NCBI RefSeq assembly: GCF_009755355.1
Contig: NZ_WQLB01000002.1
Span: 248,001 to 312,000 of the forward strand
Source: Deinococcus arboris
Lineage (GTDB): Bacteria; Deinococcota; Deinococci; Deinococcales; Deinococcaceae
Direction: 5' to 3'
Length of the DNA: 64,000 bases
The position numbers and the translations under genes were made by a program. Under the pieces are notes generated by a model. It saw only the letters and a program-made list of their open reading frames with translations. It was not told where the DNA came from and made no database searches. Positions 1 to 8,153 of this stretch are shown here, piece after piece; the first letter of the stretch is position 1; each line of letters opens with the position of its first letter.

Positions 1-1373
1 TGGGGGCCAGCAGTCACTTTGCCGAGGCCGACGCCCTGTCCCGCGCCAGCGGCTACGTGCGCGGGGTGGCCCTGGCAGCGGTGAATGCGTCTCATTTTGA
101 GCTGGAACGCGGACTGTACAGCGCGGCCACCTTGCGGCTGCACGCCTTGCTGACCTCCGAACACGCCGCTGGCCTGCTGATCGTGGACGAGCGCGTGGGC
201 ACCGAGCTGTACCAGTCGTTTCACATCAACTATGTCAAGGGATCGAGTCTGGCCCTCCGCCAGAACGAGGTGCCACCGGGCCTGCGCCCAGGCGTGGAAG
301 CCCAGGTGCAGGCGTCGGCCGCTGTGCTGGGGACCATGCGCCGCGACGAACAGCTGGCGCCGCGCTGGCAGCCAGACATCCTGGATTCCCTGACGGCCTA
401 CGCCCTGCTGCGCCGCCATACCGATGAGGCCCTGGCCCTGGCCACCGAACGCATTCACCTGGCCCGCGCCAGTGGCATCAGAACGCATTTGGGCCGCGCC
501 CTGCTCGAACGCGCCGGCGTACATGCCGAGCGCCGCGCCTGGGCCGCTGTCATCACCGACGCCCAGGAGGCCGCGCTGCTGTTTGAGCAGGACAGCCGGG
601 AACTGCTGGCGGTTCACGCCTGGCAGGCGGTGGCTGACGCCCGAGCGCAGCAGGGGCACTTCCGCGAGGCGTTTGGGGTGCAGCGGCAGCTGACGCAGCG
701 CACCGAAGCGCTCTACCGCGCCTTTTTTCAGCAGGGCGCGCAGCTGCGGCAGATTGAACGCCAGGCCCGCGAGGCCGAGGTGCGTGCGCAGGCCATGGCG
801 GAGGCGGCCACCCACGATCCGCTGACGGGCGCCCCCAACCGCTCGGTGGCCCTGGAGGCTCTGGCGGCCCTCTGGGAAGAGGCCCAGCGAGGCCGGGTCA
901 GCAGTGTGGCCCTGATGGATATTGACCATTTCAAGAGTGTCAATGACCGTTTTGGGCACGCCATAGGCGACGAGGTTCTGATCCGGGTGGTGCAGCACCT
1001 CAGCGCCCAGCTGAGTGATCAGGAATGCCTGGCCCGCTTTGGCGGCGAGGAATTTCTGCTGATTTTGCAGGGCCTGACTCTGGCCGAAGCGCAGCAGGTC
1101 TGCGAGGAGCTGCGCGCCGCCCTGCACACGCTCACCTGGGACGATCTCGCTCCCGACCTCACCGTCACCGGGAGCTTCGGGGTGGCCATCATGCAGCCGG
1201 GCATTCCACTCAAGCGCACCCTGCAAGAGGCCGACGCCGCGCTCTACGCCGCCAAAGCCGCCGGCCGCAACCTGGTGCAACTGGCTGACCCGTTTCGACT
1301 TCAGGGGGAGGGTCAAGCAGAAGGAGACGAACATCCTTCGGTCCCGAGGGCCAGCGAGAAGACAGGGCCTTAA
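1..1373 (+). CDS. TPR-linked diguanylate cyclase (5' end outside window)
   Basis: The reading frame is open from position 3, so the true start lies before the window. The visible part has a helical TPR-like region (about the first 240 residues, repeated Ala/Leu/Glu helices such as ALLERAGVHAERRAW), a short coiled linker, then a GGDEF domain. The active-site signature is GGEEF at 1041-1055, preceded by the family's usual DIDHFKSVND and DPLTGAPNR blocks, so the cyclase should be active and make cyclic di-GMP from two GTP. I see no RxxD inhibitory site just before GGEEF. The C-terminal 30 residues are hydrophilic and probably unstructured. The protein is likely cytosolic, with the TPRs sensing a partner. 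It resembles the TPR-GGDEF part of the gene at 12930. GGDEF assignment is sure; the input signal is unknown. Confidence 0.88.
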   Translation, partial: GASSHFAEADALSRASGYVRGVALAAVNASHFELERGLYSAATLRLHALLTSEHAAGLLIVDERVGTELYQSFHINYVKGSSLALRQNEVPPGLRPGVEAQVQASAAVLGTMRRDEQLAPRWQPDILDSLTAYALLRRHTDEALALATERIHLARASGIRTHLGRALLERAGVHAERRAWAAVITDAQEAALLFEQDSRELLAVHAWQAVADARAQQGHFREAFGVQRQLTQRTEALYRAFFQQGAQLRQIERQAREAEVRAQAMAEAATHDPLTGAPNRSVALEALAALWEEAQRGRVSSVALMDIDHFKSVNDRFGHAIGDEVLIRVVQHLSAQLSDQECLARFGGEEFLLILQGLTLAEAQQVCEELRAALHTLTWDDLAPDLTVTGSFGVAIMQPGIPLKRTLQEADAALYAAKAAGRNLVQLADPFRLQGEGQAEGDEHPSVPRASEKTGP

Positions 1374-1469
1374 AACAGAGATTTCTTGCTTTCGCCGCCG
1401 GCCTCCTTGCCTCTCTACCAGACAAAACGCCACTGTCCAGCCGGCTGACCCGACCTCCCTGGCCACGCC

Positions 1470-1498
1470 TTGACGCACCCCCCCTGGGGGGGTAGCAT
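1470..1498 (+). promoter_or_regulatory. Promoter of copZ-csoR, apparently leaderless
   Basis: TTGACG (1470-1475) is followed by a spacer of exactly 17 bases and TAGCAT (1493-1498). The ATG of copZ begins six bases after the -10 box, where transcription should start, so the mRNA is probably leaderless, as is common in Deinococcus. The whole spacer is occupied by a palindrome (see next entry). Confidence 0.7.
1477..1493. promoter_or_regulatory. Candidate CsoR operator
   Basis: ACCCCCCC-T-GGGGGGGT is a perfect 8+1+8 palindrome filling the spacer between the -35 and -10 boxes. CsoR-family repressors are known to bind G/C-tract inverted repeats over their own promoters. Cu(I) binding would release the repressor. 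The assignment rests on sequence and on csoR being the second gene of the transcript. Confidence 0.7.
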
Positions 1499-1504
1499 CC
1501 GCGC

Positions 1505-1708
1505 ATGACGACGGAACTTTCGATTACCGGGATGACCTGCGGCCACTGCGAGCGTGCGGTGCGTGAAGCGCTACTGGCCGTTCCAGGTGTGGAGAACGCT
1601 CAGGTGAATCTGCCAGCAGGCCAGGCCACGGTGACAGGTTCGGTTGACCCGCAGGCGCTGGTTCAGGCGGTCAGTGCAGAAGGCTACAGCGCCCAGCTTC
1701 GCAGCTGA
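1505..1708 (+). CDS. copZ: CopZ-like copper chaperone
   Basis: A 67-residue single heavy-metal-associated domain with the Cu(I)-binding motif GMTCGHC near residue 9 and the usual ferredoxin-like beta-alpha-beta pattern (VENAQVNLPAGQATV, then GYSAQL). It should carry Cu(I) in the cytosol to an export ATPase or to the sensor encoded next. No copper ATPase is in the window. The ATG directly follows the -10 box, so no ribosome-binding site is expected. The next gene starts one base after this stop, which indicates an operon. Confidence 0.9.
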   Translation: MTTELSITGMTCGHCERAVREALLAVPGVENAQVNLPAGQATVTGSVDPQALVQAVSAEGYSAQLRS

Positions 1709-1709
1709 C

Positions 1710-2012
1710 GTGGCGCGCGCCGCCTGTCACGACCCCGCCACCCTCTGCATGCCCGAGGAAGCGCGCAAGCGGGCCGCGCGGCGCCTGAGCATTGCCCGCG
1801 GACATCTGGACAGCATTGTGCGAATGCTGGACGATCCCAATGTGTACTGCGTGGACGTGCTGCGGCAAATCAAGGCGGTCCAGGGCGCACTGTCGGGAGC
1901 GGGTGAAGTGGTCCTGCGCGGCCATCTGGAGGCCCACGTTGCCACCGCCTCCACACGCGGGGACAGTCTGGAACTGGTCGAAGAGCTGATGGAAGCCTTG
2001 AAATACACCTAA
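1710..2012 (+). CDS. csoR: CsoR-family copper-sensing repressor
   Basis: A 100-residue all-helical CsoR/RcnR-family protein. I chose the GTG at 1710, one base after the copZ stop. An upstream ATG in this frame (1644) would overlap copZ by 65 bases and add a non-homologous segment. Family ligands are visible: Cys in NVYCVDVLRQ, His in LRGHLEAH and a second His where Mycobacterium CsoR has its third ligand Cys. This Cys-His-His set is the one described for Thermus CsoR. An extra His/Cys pair (CHDPATLC) precedes the first helix. The protein should repress its own operon through the palindrome at 1477. Confidence 0.88.
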   Translation: MARAACHDPATLCMPEEARKRAARRLSIARGHLDSIVRMLDDPNVYCVDVLRQIKAVQGALSGAGEVVLRGHLEAHVATASTRGDSLELVEELMEALKYT

Positions 2013-2024
2013 AGGCGAAGGCTA

Positions 2025-2062
2025 TCGGTAGGCACCAGTGACTTGACCCGACAGCCTACCGA
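2025..2062. repeat. Inverted repeat after csoR
   Basis: TCGGTAGGC (2025-2033) and GCCTACCGA (2054-2062) form a perfect 9-bp inverted repeat around a 20-base loop, just after csoR. No T-run follows, so it may be an mRNA 3' stabiliser or a weak terminator. Confidence 0.45.
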
Positions 2063-2089
2063 ACTACGAAGAACCGGAACGGTAAACAT

Positions 2090-2124
2090 AACAGGCAGCC
2101 CTAAGATCAGGGCCGCCTGCTGTT
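2090..2124. terminator. Possible bidirectional terminator between csoR and the chitinase gene
   Basis: An imperfect hairpin (AACAGGCAGCCCT against AGGGCCGCCTGCTGTT) lies between two convergent genes. The stem has bulges and there is no clear T-tract, so this is a weak call. Confidence 0.3.
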
Positions 2125-2153
2125 CTAATGGGGTATAGGGCCAGCGCGCTTTT

Positions 2154-4001
2154 TTACTGTGCCGGCGGCAGGTCAGGCACGGTTCCCGAGCAGTTGGCGT
2201 TGACCACCAACAGCTGACACACCTTCTGCCCAGTGCTGTTTACACCGGCAGCGCCGGCGGGGGGCTTGGCGTACACGCGCTCTTTCCAGACCTGCCACAG
2301 CATCATGCCGTCGCCGGGTCGGCCCTTGTTTTTCATGTAGGTGGCCAGGGTTTCGACGTTGTAATAGCGGGTGGCCTCGTTGTTGGTGCCGGTGTTCATC
2401 TCGGCGTCGTACACAGTGCCGGGTTCGGCGTTCAGTTTCAGGATGGCGCCGCCGCTGCCCTCAGGGGCGACTTCCAGCCCCATGGCGATAGGGCCACCGT
2501 AAATGGCGCGGTAGCTCTCGTAGCCCTCGCGCGGATCATAGTAGGTGCCGCCGTCATAGGACATCAGGTTGACGCGGTCAATCTTGGCGCCCAGGTCACG
2601 CACCACGCGGTACATGGTGCCGCCAAACGGACTGCCCCACTGCACCTTGCCTTCTTCCCAGGGCGTGCCTTTCACGTAATAGGCACCTGTACTCCAGCCC
2701 GCAATGCTGATCTGCGTGTTCAGGCCACGCGCGGCAATCTCAGCATCCAGGGTGTTGATGATGTTCTTGATTTCGGCATCTTTACTGCAAGAGAATTGGG
2801 CATCTGCCAACTTATTGCAGCTGCTGCCGCTGGATTCCCAGTCAATGTCCACGCCGCTGGCCCCCAGGTCTTCGGCCAGATCAACCACGCGCTTGGCGTT
2901 AAAGCTGGCCCACTGACTGCCCTGGCTGTACGCCCAGCCCCCCACACTGATCCACACCCGCGTGCCGCGCGCTTTCAGAGCGGCGACATTGCTGCGCAGG
3001 GTCTGTGCCTGCGCCGCCGTGAACTTCCGCTGACCGTTGGGGGTAGACGCGCCCTCGGCAAATTCAAAGCCGGCCACCGCCTGATCGAAGGCGTAGCTGC
3101 CTTTGACATAGGTCGTGTCTGGACGGGCGAACGACAGGTTGAGGTCGGTGTAGTAAGGCGGAATGTTGCCCGTGGTCAGGTCGCTCACGCTGGTCTGCCA
3201 AGTGCCCGCGTACCCCACATAAATGGCCTTGTTGGTTGAAGGCGGCGGGGTAGAACCGATGGAGACAGTGACAGTGGCGGCGGCTGTCTTGGTGTTACTA
3301 GCGGCATCAAAGGCTTTGGCACTGTAGCTGCGGCTCCCGTTGTTGGCACTGATGACCGCCTCCGACGCCGTGAACGGCGCCGTCGTGTCGGTGCTCAGCA
3401 GCCGCGTGCCCTGATAGAACTCCACCTTCGTCACCCCCACGTTGTCCGACGCTGTGGCCGTCAGTGTCACGTTCCCGGCACTCGTCACCGTCCCTGGACT
3501 CGCGCTGAGCGACACGGTGGGGGCGGTGGTGTCACCGCCCGGGGGTGGGGTGGTCGTGCCGGCACAGCTGGCCCCGTTGAGGGTACAGGTGTTGACGCCC
3601 GTGAGTTGCCCGGCGCCGTCATAACCAATGGTGACGCTGCCACCGGCGGGGATGGTGGCGCCGCCCCAGGCGTTGGGGGTAATGGTGTACAGGCCACTGC
3701 TGTCTCTGGTGATGCTGCCGCCCGCACCCCAGGCGCTGCTGCCGGCAGCGGCGTTGCCGTTGAACTTGAACTTGAGGGTCCAGCCGGTGATGGCGCTGGG
3801 GCCGGGGTTGGTGAGGGTGATGCGGCCGGTGAAGCCCGTGTCCCAGGTGCCCGTGCTGTCAAACGTTGCCGTGGGCCCGGTCGCCTGCACTTGAAGCAGC
3901 GAGTCTTGAGCCCCAGTCACACCGGGGTCCGGGGTCTGGGAACAGGCAGCCAGAGCCAAAAGGGCAGTCAGCAACAAGCGGGTGCGCGGGAATCGGTACA
4001 C
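2154..4001 (-). CDS. Secreted chitinase-like protein: lipobox, CBM2, Ig-like, GH18
   Basis: 615 residues. The GTG start has AAGGAGG six bases upstream. Order: signal peptide with lipobox-like LALAAC; a CBM2-type carbohydrate-binding domain (about 45-145, TGTWDTGFTGRITLTNPGP); a PPPGGD linker; a bacterial Ig-like domain (about 155-250, TAPTVSLSASPG); then a GH18-type catalytic domain (about 260-600). The catalytic strand reads SGVDIDWE, with the acid Glu and both later Asp of DxxDxDxE present but Ser in place of the first Asp. NLMSYD, another GH18 landmark, is present. It should cleave chitin or a related beta-1,4-GlcNAc polymer outside the cell. The CBM2-Ig part is almost identical to that of the chitinase at 48400. 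The missing first Asp makes the substrate less certain. Confidence 0.85.
   Translation of the reverse strand: MYRFPRTRLLLTALLALAACSQTPDPGVTGAQDSLLQVQATGPTATFDSTGTWDTGFTGRITLTNPGPSAITGWTLKFKFNGNAAAGSSAWGAGGSITRDSSGLYTITPNAWGGATIPAGGSVTIGYDGAGQLTGVNTCTLNGASCAGTTTPPPGGDTTAPTVSLSASPGTVTSAGNVTLTATASDNVGVTKVEFYQGTRLLSTDTTAPFTASEAVISANNGSRSYSAKAFDAASNTKTAAATVTVSIGSTPPPSTNKAIYVGYAGTWQTSVSDLTTGNIPPYYTDLNLSFARPDTTYVKGSYAFDQAVAGFEFAEGASTPNGQRKFTAAQAQTLRSNVAALKARGTRVWISVGGWAYSQGSQWASFNAKRVVDLAEDLGASGVDIDWESSGSSCNKLADAQFSCSKDAEIKNIINTLDAEIAARGLNTQISIAGWSTGAYYVKGTPWEEGKVQWGSPFGGTMYRVVRDLGAKIDRVNLMSYDGGTYYDPREGYESYRAIYGGPIAMGLEVAPEGSGGAILKLNAEPGTVYDAEMNTGTNNEATRYYNVETLATYMKNKGRPGDGMMLWQVWKERVYAKPPAGAAGVNSTGQKVCQLLVVNANCSGTVPDLPPAQ
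3251..3886. repeat. Direct repeat copy 1 (CBM2-Ig coding segment)
   Basis: This segment matches 49656-50291 without gaps. Landmarks at both ends (for example CCGATGGAGA at 3256 and 49661, and GTGGGCCC at 3871 and 50276) keep a constant offset of 46,405. Only scattered substitutions are seen, about 2-3 per 60 bases where I compared, and about 9 changes in roughly 215 residues. Confidence 0.9.
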
Positions 4002-4545
4002 GGCAAGCCTCCTTGTCAGGTCAGACAGAAATGGCAGCCCTGGAACAGGGCGACTCTATTCAGCTGTGGCGACTTCACTGTTATACATCTGGCTCAAGGC
4101 AAAAGTGTGAAAATAAATTGCTGCATATCTAGACAGATAGAATACTGCCGAAGATGGCTTATCTCGTGTATAACGTACTGATTCACTAAAACGCCTCAAG
4201 AATAGATTTATTTTTTCTGCCGTCTGACAAATCTGAAGAAAATAATTTTCCTAGTTTATCTGATGATCCTATCTGGTTGGCGAGGCACCATGCTGCCCCC
4301 AACAAGTGCGTCGGTGTGGGATTCATCAGAGGTCACTCGCCACAGTCATGGGAGCCGGCCTGAGTTGATGCTCCAGAGGTTCGTAGAGAGGGAAATGCCC
4401 CAATCTCCCCTACCGGCGTGCGCTGCACTTCCTCCTCAGCCTAGCGCCCACTTCTCACATAAGAAGACTCAAGCCAATCCGCTGCTGATGCGATCACAAG
4501 ATGAAGAACGCGCTAGACCTGGCAGCAACAACTTCGACATCCCAT
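4002..4545. other. 544-bp intergenic region upstream of the chitinase gene
   Basis: The part next to the chitinase start (about 4050-4260) is AT-rich and contains the 4238-4250 palindrome, so it is probably the minus-strand control region. I found no convincing -35/-10 pair. An open frame on the plus strand (4263-4595) looks non-coding. Nothing else is recognisable. Confidence 0.5.
4238..4250. promoter_or_regulatory. AT-rich palindrome, candidate RpiR-family operator
   Basis: GAAAATAATTTTC matches the sequence inside the rpiR promoter (50733-50745) at 12 of 13 positions. It is symmetrical around its centre (AAAAT-A-ATTTT) and lies 237 bases upstream of the chitinase start. Confidence 0.45.
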
Positions 4546-6042
4546 TCAGGAGGTCAGCTCTCCACTCTGGCGCAGGGCCATGCGGCGGCGTTTGACGGCG
4601 TACATCCGCTCGTCGGCCAGGCGCAGTAGGGTCTGCGGCTCGCCTTCCTGGCTGTGGGCCACCCCCACGCTGGCCCCAGCTTGCGGCGCCAGCTGACGGG
4701 CCGCCAGCACCGCCGTATCCACCTGGTCCAGCAGCAGTTCCTCGTTGGTGGGGGCCGTCAGCACCACGAATTCGTCACCGCCGTAGCGGTATACCTGGCC
4801 TGCGCTGCCCACTTCGGCGGCCAGCGTGGCCGCAAATACGCGCAGCAACTTGTCCCCCTGGGCGTGACCGCCCACGTCGTTGACTGCTTTCAGGCCGTCC
4901 ACATCGGCCATCACGAGCATAAAGGGCACCGCCGAGGGCTGGGCCAGGTCCTGTTCCAGGGCGCGGCGGTTCAGGACCCCCGTCAGCACATCCCGCCGGG
5001 CCCAGGCCCGCGCCTGGCGGTGGTCCAGGCTGGCGCGCAGAGACCGCGCCGCCGCTTCAAAGAGCGAGCGCTCGGCGGCGCGCCAGCCCCCCTGCGGATG
5101 ACCGTTCAGGCGCGCGGCCACCAGCCAGAGGGTCTGGTCGGCGTCCATGCCCACCGATGCCCAGGCCAGGGCCTGCAGGTCAGTTGGTCCAGGGAGGCCC
5201 AGCGCCTGAGCGTCATCCAGCAGCGTGGGCCGCTCTGTGCCGGGCAAGTGCGGCCGCAACAGGCGGAACAACTCATCGCCTTCCAGGGCCGCGCGCTGTT
5301 CGGGCTGGACGCGGGGATGCAGGTGCCCCACACTGAGTACGCCCTCATCTCCGTGTATCACCAGCAGCCCCGTCACATCGCTGTGCATGGCCTCGCCCAG
5401 CAGGGCGGCGGCGGCCAGCAGCGCGTCCTGGGGCTCCAGATCCAGGCTCAGCAGCTGTGAAATGCCGTCCAGTGCCTGGGACTGCGCCAGACTGCGCTGC
5501 AACTCGGCGCTGTGTTCGCGCTGCGCGTCCAGCGAGAGGGTCAGGCGCTGCTGATAGGCGCGCAATTCCAACTCGGTGACCACGATGTCCGCCAGATCTT
5601 GTAGCGCCTGAAGGTCCTGCGGGGTCAGGGGATGCGGCTGGGTGTCCGTGACGCACAGGGTGCCGATGCGGTGCCCGCTGGGCATCACCAGAGGAGCGCC
5701 GGCGTACATATGCACGTTGGGCTCGCCCGTCACCATCGGGTTCTGGGCAAATCGCGGGTCCAGGTGGGCATTGGGCACCACAAGCGGCTGGTCCTGCTGA
5801 ATGGTCCAGGCGCAAAAGGAGTCGGCGCGCGGCGCGGTGGTGTCCCCCACCCCCACCGACGCCTTACCCCACTGCCGGAACTGGTCTACGAAATTAATCA
5901 CCGCCACCGGCGTTTTCAGGATGGAGGCGGCCAGCCGAGCAATCCGGTCAAATTGCGGCTCGCGCGGCGTGTCCAGAATGCCGTAGTACGCCAGGGCCAT
6001 CAGGCGGGCGGACTCGTCAGGCAAGGTGGGGGCGCCGGTCAT
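4546..6042 (-). CDS. GAF-GAF-GGDEF diguanylate cyclase
   Basis: 498 residues without membrane segments. The first GAF domain (about 20-165) contains YGILDTPREPQFDRI, SFCAWTIQ and GTLCVTD, the pattern of the GAF class often fused to GGDEF or kinase domains. A second, more divergent GAF-like region covers about 190-340. The GGDEF domain (about 345-490) has DVLTGVLNRRALEQDL, DVDGLKAVND and an intact YGGDEF near residue 420, so it should make cyclic di-GMP. No RxxD inhibition site is visible. It is divergently placed against the ABC exporter at 6117. Domain calls are firm; the ligand of the GAF domains is unknown. Confidence 0.88.
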   Translation of the reverse strand: MTGAPTLPDESARLMALAYYGILDTPREPQFDRIARLAASILKTPVAVINFVDQFRQWGKASVGVGDTTAPRADSFCAWTIQQDQPLVVPNAHLDPRFAQNPMVTGEPNVHMYAGAPLVMPSGHRIGTLCVTDTQPHPLTPQDLQALQDLADIVVTELELRAYQQRLTLSLDAQREHSAELQRSLAQSQALDGISQLLSLDLEPQDALLAAAALLGEAMHSDVTGLLVIHGDEGVLSVGHLHPRVQPEQRAALEGDELFRLLRPHLPGTERPTLLDDAQALGLPGPTDLQALAWASVGMDADQTLWLVAARLNGHPQGGWRAAERSLFEAAARSLRASLDHRQARAWARRDVLTGVLNRRALEQDLAQPSAVPFMLVMADVDGLKAVNDVGGHAQGDKLLRVFAATLAAEVGSAGQVYRYGGDEFVVLTAPTNEELLLDQVDTAVLAARQLAPQAGASVGVAHSQEGEPQTLLRLADERMYAVKRRRMALRQSGELTS

Positions 6043-6116
6043 GGCCCCATGCTAGAGCAAGCGTGACTGTGTTCTCCATGCCGCTGGCTGGGGGCACCAG
6101 GCGGCATGCTGACAGG

Positions 6117-7940
6117 ATGCGCGCGCCTCTACCTGATGATCATCTGCCCCTGCGGGAGCGTCTGCGCGACCTGCGCGCCACACTGGCGCTGGTGTGGCAG
6201 GCCAGTCCCCGCCACAGCCTGACCTACGCCGCCACCAGTCTGGCGGGCAGCGCCCTGCCGGCGGCCAACCTGTACGTGGGCAAGCTGCTGCTTGACGAGG
6301 TGGCCCGCGCCGCACAGGGCGGGGTTGCCTACACCTCGCTGCTGACCCTGCTGGGCGCACAGGTCAGTCTGGTTGTGCTGGGAAGCCTGCTGTCCACCGT
6401 GCAGAGCGCCGCGCAGCAGCTGCTGGGTGACAGCCTGCAACACGGGGTCAGCCGCCGCATTCTGAACAAGGCCGCGACCCTCAGCGTCGAGAACTTCGAG
6501 AACGCCGAGACCTATGACCGGCTGCAACAGGCCTACCGGGAAGTGGGGTCGCGGCCCCTGGGGGTGGCCACGCAACTGGTGTCGCTGGGGGGCGCGGCCG
6601 TCACGCTGGGCTCGGTGGGCGCCCTGATGGCCACGCTGGGGCCCTGGGTGCTGCCGCTGGTCGTGCTGGCCAGCGTGCCAGGCGTGGTTGTGGGCAACCG
6701 CTTTGGGGTCGAAGGCTACCGCATGCTGCGGCGGCAAACCCACGACGCCCGCGTGCAGAATTATCTGGGCAGCCTGCTGACCTCGGACGCGCATGTCAAA
6801 GAGGTGCGCCTGTTTGGCTTCGAGGGCGAGCTGCTGCGGCGCTGGCGCGACTATTACCTGGGGTTCCGGCAGCATCTGGTGGCCCTGGTGCGCCGCCGCG
6901 CCGGCTGGAGCTTCGGGGCGGCGCTCCTCAGCGCCCTGCTCATTGGCCTGGCCAGCGCCCTGATTCTGCGCCGGGCGGCGGCGGGCGAGGTCAGCGTCGG
7001 TGAATTCAGTGTGTTTGTGCTCGGCATCGCGCAGGTGCAAAGCACCGTGAGCAGCCTGCTGGGCGGCGGCAGCGCGGTCTACCAGAACCTGCTGTACATG
7101 CGCAACCTCTTTGACTTTCTGGAGTTGCCCACCCGTGACCTGGACGCGGGCGAGGTCTGGTCTGGCCCTATCCACACCATCGAATTTCGGGAGGTGGGCT
7201 TCCGGTATCCCCTGACCGAGCGCGATGTGCTGCGGGGGGTCAGTTTTACCCTGCGCCGGGGCGAGGCGCTGGCCCTGGTGGGCGAGAACGGCGCGGGCAA
7301 GACCACAGTGGTCAAGTTGCTGACCCTGCTGTTCGTGCCCACCAGCGGGCAGATTCTGCTCAATGGCCAGGACGCCGCGCGCTTCAGTCCCCGCAGCGTG
7401 CAGCGGGAAATGAGCATCATCTTTCAGGATTTTGGGCAGTACCAGCTGACAGCCCGCGACAACGTGGCGCTGGCCGACGCGGCGCAGCCCGAGGGCGCCG
7501 CGCGGGTGCCCGCAGCCCTGGAGCGGGCCGGGGCCGACTTCGTTGCGGGCCTGCCCGAAGGCCTGGACACCCCACTGGGACGGCTGTTTCAGGGGGGGCG
7601 GCAGCTGTCGGGCGGGCAGTGGCAGCGCCTGGCCCTGGCGCGGCTGTACCACAGGGACGCCTCGGTGCTGATCTTTGACGAACCCACGGCGGCCCTGGAC
7701 GCCCGCGCCGAGTTCGACACCATTCAGGCGCTGCGCGAGCAGACGCGCGGCCGCCTGACCCTGCTGATTTCGCACCGCTTTTCGACGGTGCGCCTGGCCG
7801 ATACCATCGTGGTGCTGGAGGGCGGCAAGGTCACCGAGCGCGGCACCCACGCCGAGCTGATGGCGCGCGGCGGTCACTACGCCGAGATGTACACCTTGCA
7901 GGCGCGTGGCTACAGCGAGAGCGTGGGGCCCGCGTCATGA
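6117..7940 (+). CDS. ABC exporter, fused membrane and ATPase domains
   Basis: About 607 residues from the ATG at 6117. The frame is open from a GTG at 6063, but that extension (TGGTRRHADR-like) looks non-native. The membrane domain (about 30-320) has hydrophobic helices such as LPLVVLASVPGVVVGNRFG. The nucleotide-binding domain (about 355-590) has Walker A GENGAGKTT, Q-loop IIFQDFGQY, signature LSGGQWQR, Walker B VLIFDEPTAALD and switch ISHRFSTV, all intact. This is a type IV exporter half-transporter that should work as a homodimer. The substrate (lipid, peptide or drug) cannot be told. It ends 165 bases before the histidine kinase, with no evidence of co-regulation. Confidence 0.9.
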   Translation: MRAPLPDDHLPLRERLRDLRATLALVWQASPRHSLTYAATSLAGSALPAANLYVGKLLLDEVARAAQGGVAYTSLLTLLGAQVSLVVLGSLLSTVQSAAQQLLGDSLQHGVSRRILNKAATLSVENFENAETYDRLQQAYREVGSRPLGVATQLVSLGGAAVTLGSVGALMATLGPWVLPLVVLASVPGVVVGNRFGVEGYRMLRRQTHDARVQNYLGSLLTSDAHVKEVRLFGFEGELLRRWRDYYLGFRQHLVALVRRRAGWSFGAALLSALLIGLASALILRRAAAGEVSVGEFSVFVLGIAQVQSTVSSLLGGGSAVYQNLLYMRNLFDFLELPTRDLDAGEVWSGPIHTIEFREVGFRYPLTERDVLRGVSFTLRRGEALALVGENGAGKTTVVKLLTLLFVPTSGQILLNGQDAARFSPRSVQREMSIIFQDFGQYQLTARDNVALADAAQPEGAARVPAALERAGADFVAGLPEGLDTPLGRLFQGGRQLSGGQWQRLALARLYHRDASVLIFDEPTAALDARAEFDTIQALREQTRGRLTLLISHRFSTVRLADTIVVLEGGKVTERGTHAELMARGGHYAEMYTLQARGYSESVGPAS

Positions 7941-8153
7941 TGTGGCGGCACGGCGGCGCCGCGTAAAGCGCCGTTGGCAGTGCAGCCAGTCCATCCTCAG
8001 ACAGGCCCCCTCGGCCCCTGACCTGTCATGCCTGCGGTCCTTGGCCTGGTCTGATGAGACGAGCGCTGGCAAAAGCCGCAACGCACCCGCCAGTCCACCA
8101 GCGTTATGCTGCGCGGCGATGAACGGTTCGTGGGGCCCAGTGCAGGACGTTTT

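Noticed and set aside
4263..4595. Open frame of 110 codons in the gap upstream of the chitinase gene
   Set aside because: No ribosome-binding site or family pattern, and it overlaps the end of the GAF-GGDEF gene.
6129..7877. Long open frame on the minus strand (582 codons)
   Set aside because: It lies opposite the ABC exporter gene; its translation is rich in His, Gln and Gly without any family pattern. It is a by-product of high GC.
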